Shown here piece by piece: positions 40,640 to 48,984 of a DNA stretch of 64,000 bases (position 1 is the first letter of the stretch; each line of letters opens with the position of its first letter). The stretch spans positions 434,001 through 498,000 of the forward strand of contig CAWGET010000001.1 in assembly GCA_963821715.1 (NCBI GenBank). The letters run 5' to 3'. Below the pieces are notes generated by a model. The model was not told the DNA's origin, made no database searches, and saw only the letters and a program-made list of their open reading frames with translations. The translations under genes were made by a program, and so were the position numbers. This DNA is from CAWGET01 sp963821715 (lineage in GTDB: Bacteria > Bacteroidota > Ignavibacteria > Ignavibacteriales > Melioribacteraceae).

Positions 40640-41674
40640 ATGGCAAAAAAGGTAGTAACATTCGGAGAAATAATGTTAAGACTCTCCACTCCTGGGTACA
40701 CGCGGTTTGTTCAGTCTCAAGCTTTTGAGGCTACATTCGGAGGAGGAGAAGCAAATGTTGCGGTAGCGTTGGCAAATTTTAATCTAAACAGCTTCTTCGT
40801 TTCCAAACTTCCCAAACACGAAATAGGACAATCGGCTTTAAACCATGTTAGGAGATACGGTGTTAATACCGATTATATTACAAGGGGCGGCGACAGGATA
40901 GGGATTTATTTTTTAGAGACCGGCGCAAGTCAGCGTGCTTCTAAAGTTGTTTACGACCGGGATCATTCAGCAATAAGCGAAGCCGGCATTGAAGATTTTA
41001 ATTGGGAAGAAATATTTGAAGGCGCTGATTGGTTTCATTGGACGGGCATTACTCCGGCGCTCGGGAAAAACGCTCGGCAAATTTTGAAGAAAGCATGCGA
41101 AACGGCTAAGTCGAAAAATGTTACCATTAGCTGCGATCTGAATTTCAGGAAGAAAATGTGGACGGAAGAAGAAGCGCAATCGGTTATGGTTCCGCTGATG
41201 GAATATGTTGATGTCTGCATCGCCAACGAAGAAGATGCGGAAAAATGTTTGGGTATTACCACAGAGTCTTCGGATGTTGAAAGTGGAGAGCTGAAAGAAA
41301 ATGAATATCTGGATTTAGCTTCTAAATTAAAATCGGGGTTCAATTTTAATGCTGTAGCAATAACGCTGCGGGAAAGTTATTCCGCGTCGCGCAATGGCTG
41401 GAGCGCCATTATGCTTGACAATAAAGACTGCCGCAAACCTCAGAGATCCAGGAGATACGATATTCAGATTGTTGATCGCGTCGGCGGCGGAGATTCTTTT
41501 GCCAGCGGGTTGATTTACGGATTGCTTAAAAAAGAAAATACAAAAGAGGCATTGGAATTCGCCGTTGCAGCTTCCTGTCTTAAACAAACAATACCATTCG
41601 ATTTTAATTTAGTTTCAGTTGAAGAAGTGGAAAAACTTGCGACGGGAGATCAATCCGGCAGAGTGGAAAGATAA
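40640..41674 (+). CDS. kdgK: 2-keto-3-deoxygluconate kinase (PfkB family)
   Basis: This PfkB-fold kinase has an N-terminal TFGEIMLRLSTPGYTRFVQS, sugar-binding FGGGEANVAVALA, and the ATP/catalytic motif DRVGGGDSFASGLIYGLL with the base aspartate. It ends in SGRVER, as KDG kinases do. It phosphorylates KDG to KDPG, the substrate of the aldolase at 56210. The length (344) fits the family. It lies 21 bp after the second alginate lyase gene and just before the regulator gene. Cytosolic. A diverged paralogue is encoded at 57729. Confidence 0.9.
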   Translation: MAKKVVTFGEIMLRLSTPGYTRFVQSQAFEATFGGGEANVAVALANFNLNSFFVSKLPKHEIGQSALNHVRRYGVNTDYITRGGDRIGIYFLETGASQRASKVVYDRDHSAISEAGIEDFNWEEIFEGADWFHWTGITPALGKNARQILKKACETAKSKNVTISCDLNFRKKMWTEEEAQSVMVPLMEYVDVCIANEEDAEKCLGITTESSDVESGELKENEYLDLASKLKSGFNFNAVAITLRESYSASRNGWSAIMLDNKDCRKPQRSRRYDIQIVDRVGGGDSFASGLIYGLLKKENTKEALEFAVAASCLKQTIPFDFNLVSVEEVEKLATGDQSGRVER

Positions 41675-41700
41675 ATATCATCAATAATACAAGAATTATA

Positions 41701-42447
41701 ATGAGTAAAAGCGCATTTAAACCTTTAACCGACCGAGAGCCGATCAGTAATGTAATTGTTAGTCAGATCGAAAAAGCTATTCTGTCTAAGAGATATCAGC
41801 CGGGCGAAAAGCTCCCATCAGAATTGGAATTTTGCAAATTATTCGGGGTAAGCAGAACATCTGTCCGAGAAGCTCTACAAAAATTAACCGCCAGAGGAAT
41901 GATTACAGTTATTAAAGGGAAAGGAATTTTTGTAAATGATTTCAGCTCAAAAACCGTGACCGATCCTCTTCATTATTATCTTCAGCTTCGGTTGGAAAGG
42001 GATTACGTTATGGATTTAGTTCATTCCCGGCAGATAATAGAACCGGCGATTGCTTATTCTGCGGCTCTTAACAGAACCGATAGCGATATCGAAAAACTGC
42101 GAGGCGATGTTGAAAAATTATCGGGCTGCAATAATGGATACAAAGAATTAGCCGGCGTAGATTCATCGTTTCACCTCGATCTCGCGAAATCAACACAAAA
42201 TTCAATTATCCCATTGATCTTAGAACCGATACACAAATTGATGCCGGATGTAAAGTCGTATGTCTATGCTACCATCAACGAGGCGAAAGAATCCGCTTTG
42301 ATCTGGCATAATAAAATATTGCAATGCATAATCGAAGGTGATGCCGAAAAAGCACGGGCTTCGATGGTAGAACATTTGTTGATTGCTGAGGAACATTCTG
42401 AAAGAATGCTAGCCGCTCATCAGAATAAAAAGAATAGCGCAAAGTAA
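41701..42447 (+). CDS. GntR/FadR-family transcriptional regulator
   Basis: Residues about 12-80 form a winged helix-turn-helix (IEKAILSKRYQPGEKLPSEL, then FGVSRTSVREALQKL and VIKGKGIFV). The C-terminal helical FCD domain (about 95-235) includes DSSFHLDLAKST and IWHNKILQCIIEGD, whose Asp/His residues bind metal and effector in this subfamily. Several relatives control uronate or gluconate genes and sense pathway intermediates. It probably represses the locus through TTGTCATACAA at 16841 and perhaps ATGTAAGACAT at 42463. The effector is unknown; KDG, KDPG or an unsaturated uronate are candidates. Confidence 0.88.
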   Translation: MSKSAFKPLTDREPISNVIVSQIEKAILSKRYQPGEKLPSELEFCKLFGVSRTSVREALQKLTARGMITVIKGKGIFVNDFSSKTVTDPLHYYLQLRLERDYVMDLVHSRQIIEPAIAYSAALNRTDSDIEKLRGDVEKLSGCNNGYKELAGVDSSFHLDLAKSTQNSIIPLILEPIHKLMPDVKSYVYATINEAKESALIWHNKILQCIIEGDAEKARASMVEHLLIAEEHSERMLAAHQNKKNSAK

Positions 42448-42462
42448 AATTTTTTTAAAAAC

Positions 42463-42473
42463 ATGTAAGACAT
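42463..42473. promoter_or_regulatory. Second putative FadR-family operator
   Basis: ATGTAAGACAT is an inverted repeat (ATGT-AAG-ACAT) sharing the GTNNNAC core with the site at 16841. It lies in the 48-bp gap after the regulator gene and 22 bp before the SDR start. No good promoter is visible next to it, so this is a weaker candidate. Confidence 0.35.
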
Positions 42474-42495
42474 CATATAAATAATAGGAGATATC

Positions 42496-43251
42496 ATGAT
42501 TGATCTAAAAGGAAAAGTTGCATTGATAACCGGGGGAGCCCGCGATATTGGTAAAGAAACAACGATGAATTTAATAAAACAAGGCGCGTCTGTCTGTATT
42601 AATTATTTTGATAATACAGATGAAGCCGAGCAAACCAAAAAAGAAGTGGAAGAAGCCTGCGGAAAATGTATAATCGTTCAAGGCGACATGACAAAACCAG
42701 AAGACGTTAAGCGAGTTGTAGGGGAGTGCGTAAAAAACTTCGGAGATACAATAGATATAGTTATAAATGTTGCCGGCGGTTTGGTCGCAAGAAAAACAAT
42801 GGAAGAAATGGACGTTGAGCATTGGGATTTTGTGATGGATGTAAATCTTAAAACAGTATTTCTTGTTACCAAAGAGGCTTTGCCTTATATGAAAGAAGGT
42901 GGATCGATAATTAATTTCTCCTCACAAGCAGCAAGAGACGGCGGCGGTCCGGGAGCTTCTGCGTATGCAACGGCAAAAGGGGCGGTTCTTACTTTCACAA
43001 GATCGCTTGCAAAAGAGTTAGGACCAAAGGGAATTAGAGTAAATGCAATTTCCCCCGGAATGATCGCCACAACATTCCATGATACTTTTACAAAACCTGA
43101 GGTTAGAACCAAAGTTGCTGGAATGACGCCTCTGCGAAGAGAAGGCGAAGCAAAAGAAGTTGCCGATCTTGCAGTTTATCTTGCAAGTCCGAATTCTTCT
43201 TTTATCACAGGCGCGTCGATTGAAATAAACGGCGGCACATATTTTATTTAA
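42496..43251 (+). CDS. SDR oxidoreductase, probable DEH reductase of alginate catabolism
   Basis: A classical 251-residue short-chain dehydrogenase: cofactor loop TGGARDIGKE, NVAGG, catalytic serine in NFSSQAARDG and YATAK, and a C-terminal SFITGASIEINGG. In alginate loci such SDRs reduce 4-deoxy-L-erythro-5-hexoseulose uronate (DEH) to KDG, and the position directly before the PL17 lyase and KdgF genes fits. Fold and catalytic residues are clear; the substrate is inferred from neighbours. A KduD-like SDR is encoded separately at 63589. AGGAG precedes the ATG. Confidence 0.8.
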   Translation: MIDLKGKVALITGGARDIGKETTMNLIKQGASVCINYFDNTDEAEQTKKEVEEACGKCIIVQGDMTKPEDVKRVVGECVKNFGDTIDIVINVAGGLVARKTMEEMDVEHWDFVMDVNLKTVFLVTKEALPYMKEGGSIINFSSQAARDGGGPGASAYATAKGAVLTFTRSLAKELGPKGIRVNAISPGMIATTFHDTFTKPEVRTKVAGMTPLRREGEAKEVADLAVYLASPNSSFITGASIEINGGTYFI

Positions 43252-43260
43252 GGAGAAATT

Positions 43261-45438
43261 ATGATTATAAAAAAAATAATGCTAATTCTTTTTCTGAGTT
43301 CATCAATCTTTGCTCAGGTTCATCCTAATCTTGTTCTTACTCAGGATGCTGTGGAAAATATACAGGAATCGCTGGGAGCTTATCCGATCTTCGATAAATC
43401 TTTTGAAGAAGCAAAAAAAGAAGTTGAAGAAGCGCTGAACTCGCCGATCGATGTTCCGATACCGAAAGATGCGGGGGGTGGATATACTCACGAAAAGCAT
43501 AAAAAAAACTACAATGAAATGTATGCCGCGGGAATTCTATACAGTATTTCCGGCGACGAAAGATACGCTCAGTTTATCAAGAATATGCTGGACAAATATG
43601 CGGAAATGTATCCGACTCTTGGGCTGCATCCACAGGCAAAAGATCAGACACCCGGGAGAATGTTTTGGCAGTCGTTGAATGAAACCGTCTGGCTGCTTCA
43701 TACTATTCAGGCCTACGATTGCATTTACGATTGGTTATCGGAAGAAGACAGAAATAAATATGAAGAAAATATTTTTTACCCGATGACGAAATTTTTCGTC
43801 GAAGATTCCGAACATGAATTCAATCTCATTCACAATCATGGAACGTGGATGGTAGCGTCAGTTGGAATGGCGGGATTGGTTCTGGGCGACGACGAATTGG
43901 TAGAGAAGGCTTTACTCGGAGCTAATAAAGATCGCGAAGGCGGATTCTTGTCGCAGCTCGAATTGCTTTTTTCGCCGGACGGATATTATACCGAAGGCGG
44001 ATATTATGTTAGATATGCGCTCTGGCCTTTCTTTATTTTCGCTGAAGCGGTTCATAATAATCGTCCTGATGTTGAGATATATGAATACCGCGACCAAATA
44101 TTAAAAAAAGCATTTTACTCAGCTCTTCAAATGACTTACACCAACGGCGAGTTTATGCCGATAAACGACGCATTGAAAGAGAAGACGTTTCTTTCGCCGG
44201 AATTAGTTTACGCGCTTAATTTTGTTTACGCGCATTACGATCAAAATAAAGAGCTTTTGAGCGTAGCTGAAAAACAGGGCGAAGTTACTCTAACCGGTCC
44301 GGGATTATTAGTCGCGAAGGATATTACTACTACAAAAAATATTCCCGATTTTAATTGGAAGAGCGTGCAGTTCATCGACGGACCGAAAGGAGACGAAGGC
44401 GGAGTAGGAATTTTGAGATGGGGACCAGTTGAAGATATGGAAACGCTTCTGTTCAAATACTCGGCTCATGGATTATCGCACGGACATTACGATAAATTAA
44501 CTTTTCTTTTTTATGATCAGGGAAGAGAAATAATTCAGGATTACGGCGCAGCGAGATTTTTAAATGTTGTTCAGAAATACGGCGGAAGATATCTGCCGGA
44601 AAATAATACTTTTGCAAAGCAGACAATAGCGCACAACACCGTAGTTGTTGACGAAACCTCGCAATATGAAGGAAGCCGCAACAGATCGCAGAAAAATCAT
44701 TCCGACAGATATGCCTTTAACGCTGATGACGAAAATTTCCAGTATGCAAGCGCAAAAGAAAATAACGCTTACGAAGGAGTTAAGATGCATAGAACGATGG
44801 CGCTTGTTAACGATGAAAAATTAAATCGTCCAGCCGTTATTGATGTTTATAGAATTGAATCCGATACTGAACATCAGTATGATCTTCCGTTTTATTATAT
44901 GGGGCATTTCATTTATGCCAATTTTGATTATGAACCGTTCACAAAGAAAAGAGTTCTGATGGGCGACGATTACGGCTATCAGCACTTATGGAAGGAAGCC
45001 GTCGGCAATCCTGATTCGACTGCGCAATTTACATGGTGGAACGGCGAACGCTTTTATTCGGTCACTTCGCTTGCTGATCCCGAAACAAAAATCTTTTTTG
45101 TTAGAACGGGCGGGTCGGATCCCAATTTCAATTTGCGAAACGATCCCGGAATAATTTTGCGCACGACCGGGAAAGATCAGTTATTCGTGAATGTTATTGA
45201 GCCTCATGGAGTCTTTGATCCGACTCAGGAATATACTTTCGGCTCTTACAGTTACTTCAAAAAAATAAACGTTATTCATTCGGATGAAGATTATACGATT
45301 GTCAACATCAAAGGTGAAAACAAAATCAACTGGAATTTGATGATTTCGAATCATGACGCGGATGATAACAAAGAGCACACCGTGACCGCTGATGGAGATA
45401 CATTTACATGGACCGGTCCAGTAGCGATAAAAAAATAG
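43261..45438 (+). CDS. PL17 oligoalginate lyase (heparinase II/III fold)
   Basis: The 725-residue protein has a signal peptide (to about residue 19). Its alpha-toroid contains NLIHNHGTWMVASVG with Asn192-His193, matching catalytic Asn201-His202 of the PL17 enzyme Alg17c. GYYTEGGYYVRYALWPF supplies the catalytic tyrosine region. The C-terminal beta-sandwich contains the heparinase II/III-like HGLSHGHYDKLTF. PL17 enzymes release unsaturated monouronates exolytically from alginate oligomers. No T9SS tail; predicted periplasmic. It starts 9 bases after the SDR gene and precedes kdgF, which takes its product. Confidence 0.92.
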   Translation: MIIKKIMLILFLSSSIFAQVHPNLVLTQDAVENIQESLGAYPIFDKSFEEAKKEVEEALNSPIDVPIPKDAGGGYTHEKHKKNYNEMYAAGILYSISGDERYAQFIKNMLDKYAEMYPTLGLHPQAKDQTPGRMFWQSLNETVWLLHTIQAYDCIYDWLSEEDRNKYEENIFYPMTKFFVEDSEHEFNLIHNHGTWMVASVGMAGLVLGDDELVEKALLGANKDREGGFLSQLELLFSPDGYYTEGGYYVRYALWPFFIFAEAVHNNRPDVEIYEYRDQILKKAFYSALQMTYTNGEFMPINDALKEKTFLSPELVYALNFVYAHYDQNKELLSVAEKQGEVTLTGPGLLVAKDITTTKNIPDFNWKSVQFIDGPKGDEGGVGILRWGPVEDMETLLFKYSAHGLSHGHYDKLTFLFYDQGREIIQDYGAARFLNVVQKYGGRYLPENNTFAKQTIAHNTVVVDETSQYEGSRNRSQKNHSDRYAFNADDENFQYASAKENNAYEGVKMHRTMALVNDEKLNRPAVIDVYRIESDTEHQYDLPFYYMGHFIYANFDYEPFTKKRVLMGDDYGYQHLWKEAVGNPDSTAQFTWWNGERFYSVTSLADPETKIFFVRTGGSDPNFNLRNDPGIILRTTGKDQLFVNVIEPHGVFDPTQEYTFGSYSYFKKINVIHSDEDYTIVNIKGENKINWNLMISNHDADDNKEHTVTADGDTFTWTGPVAIKK

Positions 45439-45450
45439 AAGGAATACAAA

Positions 45451-45813
45451 ATGAAATACGAAAGCGAAATTTATAATCTAAGTGAAAAAATGGAGTGGGA
45501 AGATGTAGCCCCCGGAATGAAAAGGAAAATAATGGGATTTGACGATAAAATAATGATGGTCAAAGTTCATTTTGATAAAGGCGGCGTCGGAGTCCGGCAC
45601 AAACATCATCATAGTCAAACTACTTATATAGTCAGCGGAAAATTTGAAGTTTCCGTAGGCGATGACAAAAAGGAACTGAACGGCGGAGACGGATTTTACA
45701 TACCCCCTGATATTGAACACGGCGCAGTCTGTTTAGAAGAAGGAATACTCATTGACGTTTTCAGCCCGATTAGAGAAGATTTTATGGATGGCGAATCGGG
45801 ATATAGTAAATAA
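45451..45813 (+). CDS. kdgF: KdgF, cupin that linearises unsaturated uronates
   Basis: A single-domain cupin of 120 residues with VGVRHKHHHSQTTYIVSG and, later, IPPDIEHGAV. His50, His52, Gln56 and the His near residue 91 would bind the metal. This pattern and length match KdgF, which turns 4,5-unsaturated monouronates from alginate or pectin into the linear keto form. It sits 12 bp behind the PL17 gene and before the MFS carrier. Cytosolic, with no signal peptide. Confidence 0.9.
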   Translation: MKYESEIYNLSEKMEWEDVAPGMKRKIMGFDDKIMMVKVHFDKGGVGVRHKHHHSQTTYIVSGKFEVSVGDDKKELNGGDGFYIPPDIEHGAVCLEEGILIDVFSPIREDFMDGESGYSK

Positions 45814-45830
45814 AATGACGGGAGAGTTTA

Positions 45831-47120
45831 ATGAAAAAAGTTAAGGGGCTGCGGTGGTGGATAATTACTCTGATCGCCATAGCAACCGTAATAAATTATA
45901 TCGATAGAAGCGCGCTCGCAATTATGTGGCCTTCTATCGAAAGCGACGTAGGTTTGGGCAAGGAAGACTATGCGTTGATTGGAATTATGTTCACAATCGC
46001 CTACGCAATCAGCCAGACTCTTTCGGGCAAATTATACGATAAAGTCGGGACGCGGATCGGATTCGTGATTTCCATCGTAATTTGGTCAGTATCGGTCGGA
46101 CTTTTGAGTATCGCGAGATCGCTTGCCAGCTTTAGTTTTTTCCGTTTTATGCTAGGACTCGGAGAGGCGGGAAACTGGCCGGGTGCAACTAAATCGAACG
46201 CAGAATGGTTCCCGATAAAAGAACGCGCTTTTGCTCAGGGAATATTCAACGCGGGCGCTTCAATGGGGGCCGTAATCTCAGCGCCTTTAATCGCTTATCT
46301 CTACATACTTGTTGGATGGGAGATGACTTTCGTGATCCTCGGAGCTTTAGGACTTATCTGGATAATTCCCTGGCTGTGGATAAATAAAGCTCTTCCCAAA
46401 AATCATCCCTGGTTATCAGAAGAAGAATACAAATACATTGAAGCGGGAAAGAAAAGTTCGCTTGACGAAATATCCGAAGACGAACAGAGAGTTCCCGGTT
46501 GGGGAGAACTTTTAACTTACAAGAAGAGCTGGGCCGTGCTCGTCTCAAGATTTTTTCTCGATCCTATCTGGTGGCTTTTTGTTTTTTGGCTTCCTATTTA
46601 TCTTGCAGATAAATTCGGCTTCGATATAAAACAGATCGGTTTGTTTGCCTGGGTACCTTACGTCGGAGCGGCTATCGGAAGTTTATTCGGCGGATGGTTT
46701 GCGGGAACTCTTATGAATAAAGGCTGGACGGCTAATAAAGCAAGGAAAACAGCTATTACATTGGGTGGTGCAATTATGCTACCTTCTTTAATCTTTACAG
46801 CTTTTGCTAGTTCTCCCGTAGTCGCTGTTCTCGTTATTGCGTTAATATTATTCGGCTTCCAAATTGCCATGGGAAATATCCAAACGCTACCGAGCGATTT
46901 CTTTGCCGGAAAATCAGTTGGTTCGCTTGCCGGACTGGGAGGAACAACTGCAGCGATTGGAGTAGTTATTACAACTTACTTAGTTCCCGCTTTAACTGTT
47001 GAAAGTTACGTTCCTTTCTTCCTTCTCGGCGCGGCTCTGGTTCCCCTTGGAGTTGGATCGGTCTACTACTTCGGCGGTGAAATTAAAAAGATCAAATTGA
47101 AAGAAGAACACAAATTGTAA
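45831..47120 (+). CDS. MFS transporter, hexuronate (ExuT)/ACS-type
   Basis: A 429-residue protein with about 12 membrane helices. The first contains NYIDRSALAIMWP, and the fourth-region motif GLGEAGNWPGATKSNAEWFP is characteristic of the anion:cation symporter family that includes hexuronate and glucarate carriers. Between kdgF and a PL6 gene, it most likely imports unsaturated monouronates or hexuronates across the inner membrane. GGGAG precedes the ATG. The gene is followed by a hairpin at 47137. Confidence 0.88.
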   Translation: MKKVKGLRWWIITLIAIATVINYIDRSALAIMWPSIESDVGLGKEDYALIGIMFTIAYAISQTLSGKLYDKVGTRIGFVISIVIWSVSVGLLSIARSLASFSFFRFMLGLGEAGNWPGATKSNAEWFPIKERAFAQGIFNAGASMGAVISAPLIAYLYILVGWEMTFVILGALGLIWIIPWLWINKALPKNHPWLSEEEYKYIEAGKKSSLDEISEDEQRVPGWGELLTYKKSWAVLVSRFFLDPIWWLFVFWLPIYLADKFGFDIKQIGLFAWVPYVGAAIGSLFGGWFAGTLMNKGWTANKARKTAITLGGAIMLPSLIFTAFASSPVVAVLVIALILFGFQIAMGNIQTLPSDFFAGKSVGSLAGLGGTTAAIGVVITTYLVPALTVESYVPFFLLGAALVPLGVGSVYYFGGEIKKIKLKEEHKL

Positions 47121-47136
47121 AACTTACTTAAAACAT

Positions 47137-47166
47137 TGCGGGAGTTAGACAAAAGCTCCCGCACTT
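47137..47166 (+). terminator. Stem-loop after the MFS gene, possible partial terminator
   Basis: TGCGGGAG (47137-47144) is exactly complementary to CTCCCGCA (47156-47163) with an 11-base loop, then CTTTAAAA. The T-run is short, so termination may be weak; the hairpin may instead protect the 3' end of the upstream message. Confidence 0.6.
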
Positions 47167-47187
47167 TAAAATTGAAGAGTAAATCAA

Positions 47188-48984
47188 ATGAACAACCGCA
47201 GATTATTTTCACTACTCTTTATTCTCTTCATCCCATTTGTTCTGTTTCCTCAGGGAAGATTAATTCGCGTCAATTCTTCATCGCAGTTGGAGGATGCGGT
47301 TAAAAACCTGACGCCGGGCGATACCGTTGAAGTTGTAGACGGCAGTTATGATTTCGGCGGGAATATTTCCATTACAAGGAGCGGCTCCGATCAAAACAAA
47401 ATTACTATCCGGGCGGAAAATACCGGCGGTGTAAGAATAACGGGCGGTTCCTATTTCGATTTAAAACGGGCGGCTCACATAGTCATTCAAGGATTCGTTT
47501 TTGAAACCCGCAACGAAACCGCAGTCAAAACAATCGGCTGCAATAATATCAGAATAACGAGAAATATTTTCAGGCTGAAAGAAACCGAATCGCTTAAATG
47601 GATTGTCATCGGCGGCGTCTGGAACGATCCAAACGCTGAAAGTCATCATAACAGAATTGACCATAATTTATTTGAAGGTAAAACCTTTGCGGGCAACTGC
47701 ATAACAATTGACGGAAGCGGCGAACCGACCTATCAATCATCCAGATATGATAGAATTGATCATAACCATTTCAGGAATATTGGGCCGCGGATCGAAAACG
47801 GAATGGAAACAATTCGTATCGGATGGAGCGAAATGTCAATGTCCAGCGGGTTCACTACCGTAGAATATAATCTTTTTGAAAACTGCGACGGCGATCCTGA
47901 AATAATCTCGGTAAAAACCTGCGACGATACGATTCGATTCAATACATTCCGGAGTTCCAAAGGAACGCTCTCCCTCAGACACGGAAACAGATCTTCGGTT
48001 TACGGAAATTTCTTCTTCGGAGAAGGGAAAGATGGAACCGGCGGAATCAGGCTTTACGGAGACGATCACAAAATTTATAATAATTATTTCGAAGGATTGA
48101 CCGGAACCAAATGGGACGCTCCGTTAACTATTACAAACGGAGATTATGACGGAGGAAGCAACTACACAAAACATTTTAGAATAAACAACGCTCTCATCGT
48201 TCACAATACGTTGGTAAATAATCAACACGGAATTGAAGTTGGTTATACAAACAACGGGAATTATAAAAAGCCTCCCAGAAATGTAATCATCGCGAATAAT
48301 CTTATTGTTTCAAATCAAAATGAAATTGTGAAAATTATCAGCGAACCCGAGAACTTTACATGGAATTCGAATATATTTTTTACGGAAGAAAGCGCTGAAG
48401 TCGGCTTCGATTTTACAGACGAGCAAAACAGTGAGATTGATCCTGAATTAATTTTGTCGGATTCGCTTTGGCGGCTGCAGGAATCGAGTCCGGCAATTAA
48501 CTCGTCATCACAAAAATTTGATTTTGTATTAACGGATATTGATCTTCAGGATCGGGATAATTTCCCCGATATTGGCGCCGATGAATTTTCCGCAGAAAAA
48601 ATTATTAATAAACCACTCTCGGCAAATGACGTCGGACCTTTTGCCTTCGAAGATAAAATCACTACTGTGAGTTCCGATGAAACGAGTGAACTGAATTTTA
48701 TACTGAATCAAAATTATCCGAATCCGTTCAATCCCGAAACAACCATAAGTTTTACTCTTCCATATCAAAGCAGAATAGAATTGAAAGTTTATGATATACG
48801 CGGAAGCTTAGTTGCGGAATTAATTGACGCGAATTTTGCAAAAGGACAACACACAGTAAAGTTTAGCGGAAACCAAGCCGCGCGTCATCTATCGAGCGGA
48901 ATTTATTTCTATAGATTGACCGGTCGTTCAATTGAAGACGCCGGAAACTTTTCTCAAACGCGAAAAATGATCCTGCTGAAATGA
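47188..48984 (+). CDS. PL6 alginate lyase with T9SS tail
   Basis: A 598-residue protein with signal peptide and a single PL6 beta-helix: RVNSSSQLEDAVKNLTPGDT, EIISVKTCDDT and GTLSLRHGNRSSVYGNFFFG. Lys243 and Arg264 have the 21-residue spacing of the PL6 catalytic pair. The tail (QNYPNPFNPETTISFTL, ending RKMILLK) is a type A T9SS signal, so the enzyme acts at the cell surface. Unlike the protein at 29830 it has no second beta-helix or InlB repeat. Its stop overlaps the next start (ATGA). Confidence 0.92.
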   Translation: MNNRRLFSLLFILFIPFVLFPQGRLIRVNSSSQLEDAVKNLTPGDTVEVVDGSYDFGGNISITRSGSDQNKITIRAENTGGVRITGGSYFDLKRAAHIVIQGFVFETRNETAVKTIGCNNIRITRNIFRLKETESLKWIVIGGVWNDPNAESHHNRIDHNLFEGKTFAGNCITIDGSGEPTYQSSRYDRIDHNHFRNIGPRIENGMETIRIGWSEMSMSSGFTTVEYNLFENCDGDPEIISVKTCDDTIRFNTFRSSKGTLSLRHGNRSSVYGNFFFGEGKDGTGGIRLYGDDHKIYNNYFEGLTGTKWDAPLTITNGDYDGGSNYTKHFRINNALIVHNTLVNNQHGIEVGYTNNGNYKKPPRNVIIANNLIVSNQNEIVKIISEPENFTWNSNIFFTEESAEVGFDFTDEQNSEIDPELILSDSLWRLQESSPAINSSSQKFDFVLTDIDLQDRDNFPDIGADEFSAEKIINKPLSANDVGPFAFEDKITTVSSDETSELNFILNQNYPNPFNPETTISFTLPYQSRIELKVYDIRGSLVAELIDANFAKGQHTVKFSGNQAARHLSSGIYFYRLTGRSIEDAGNFSQTRKMILLK

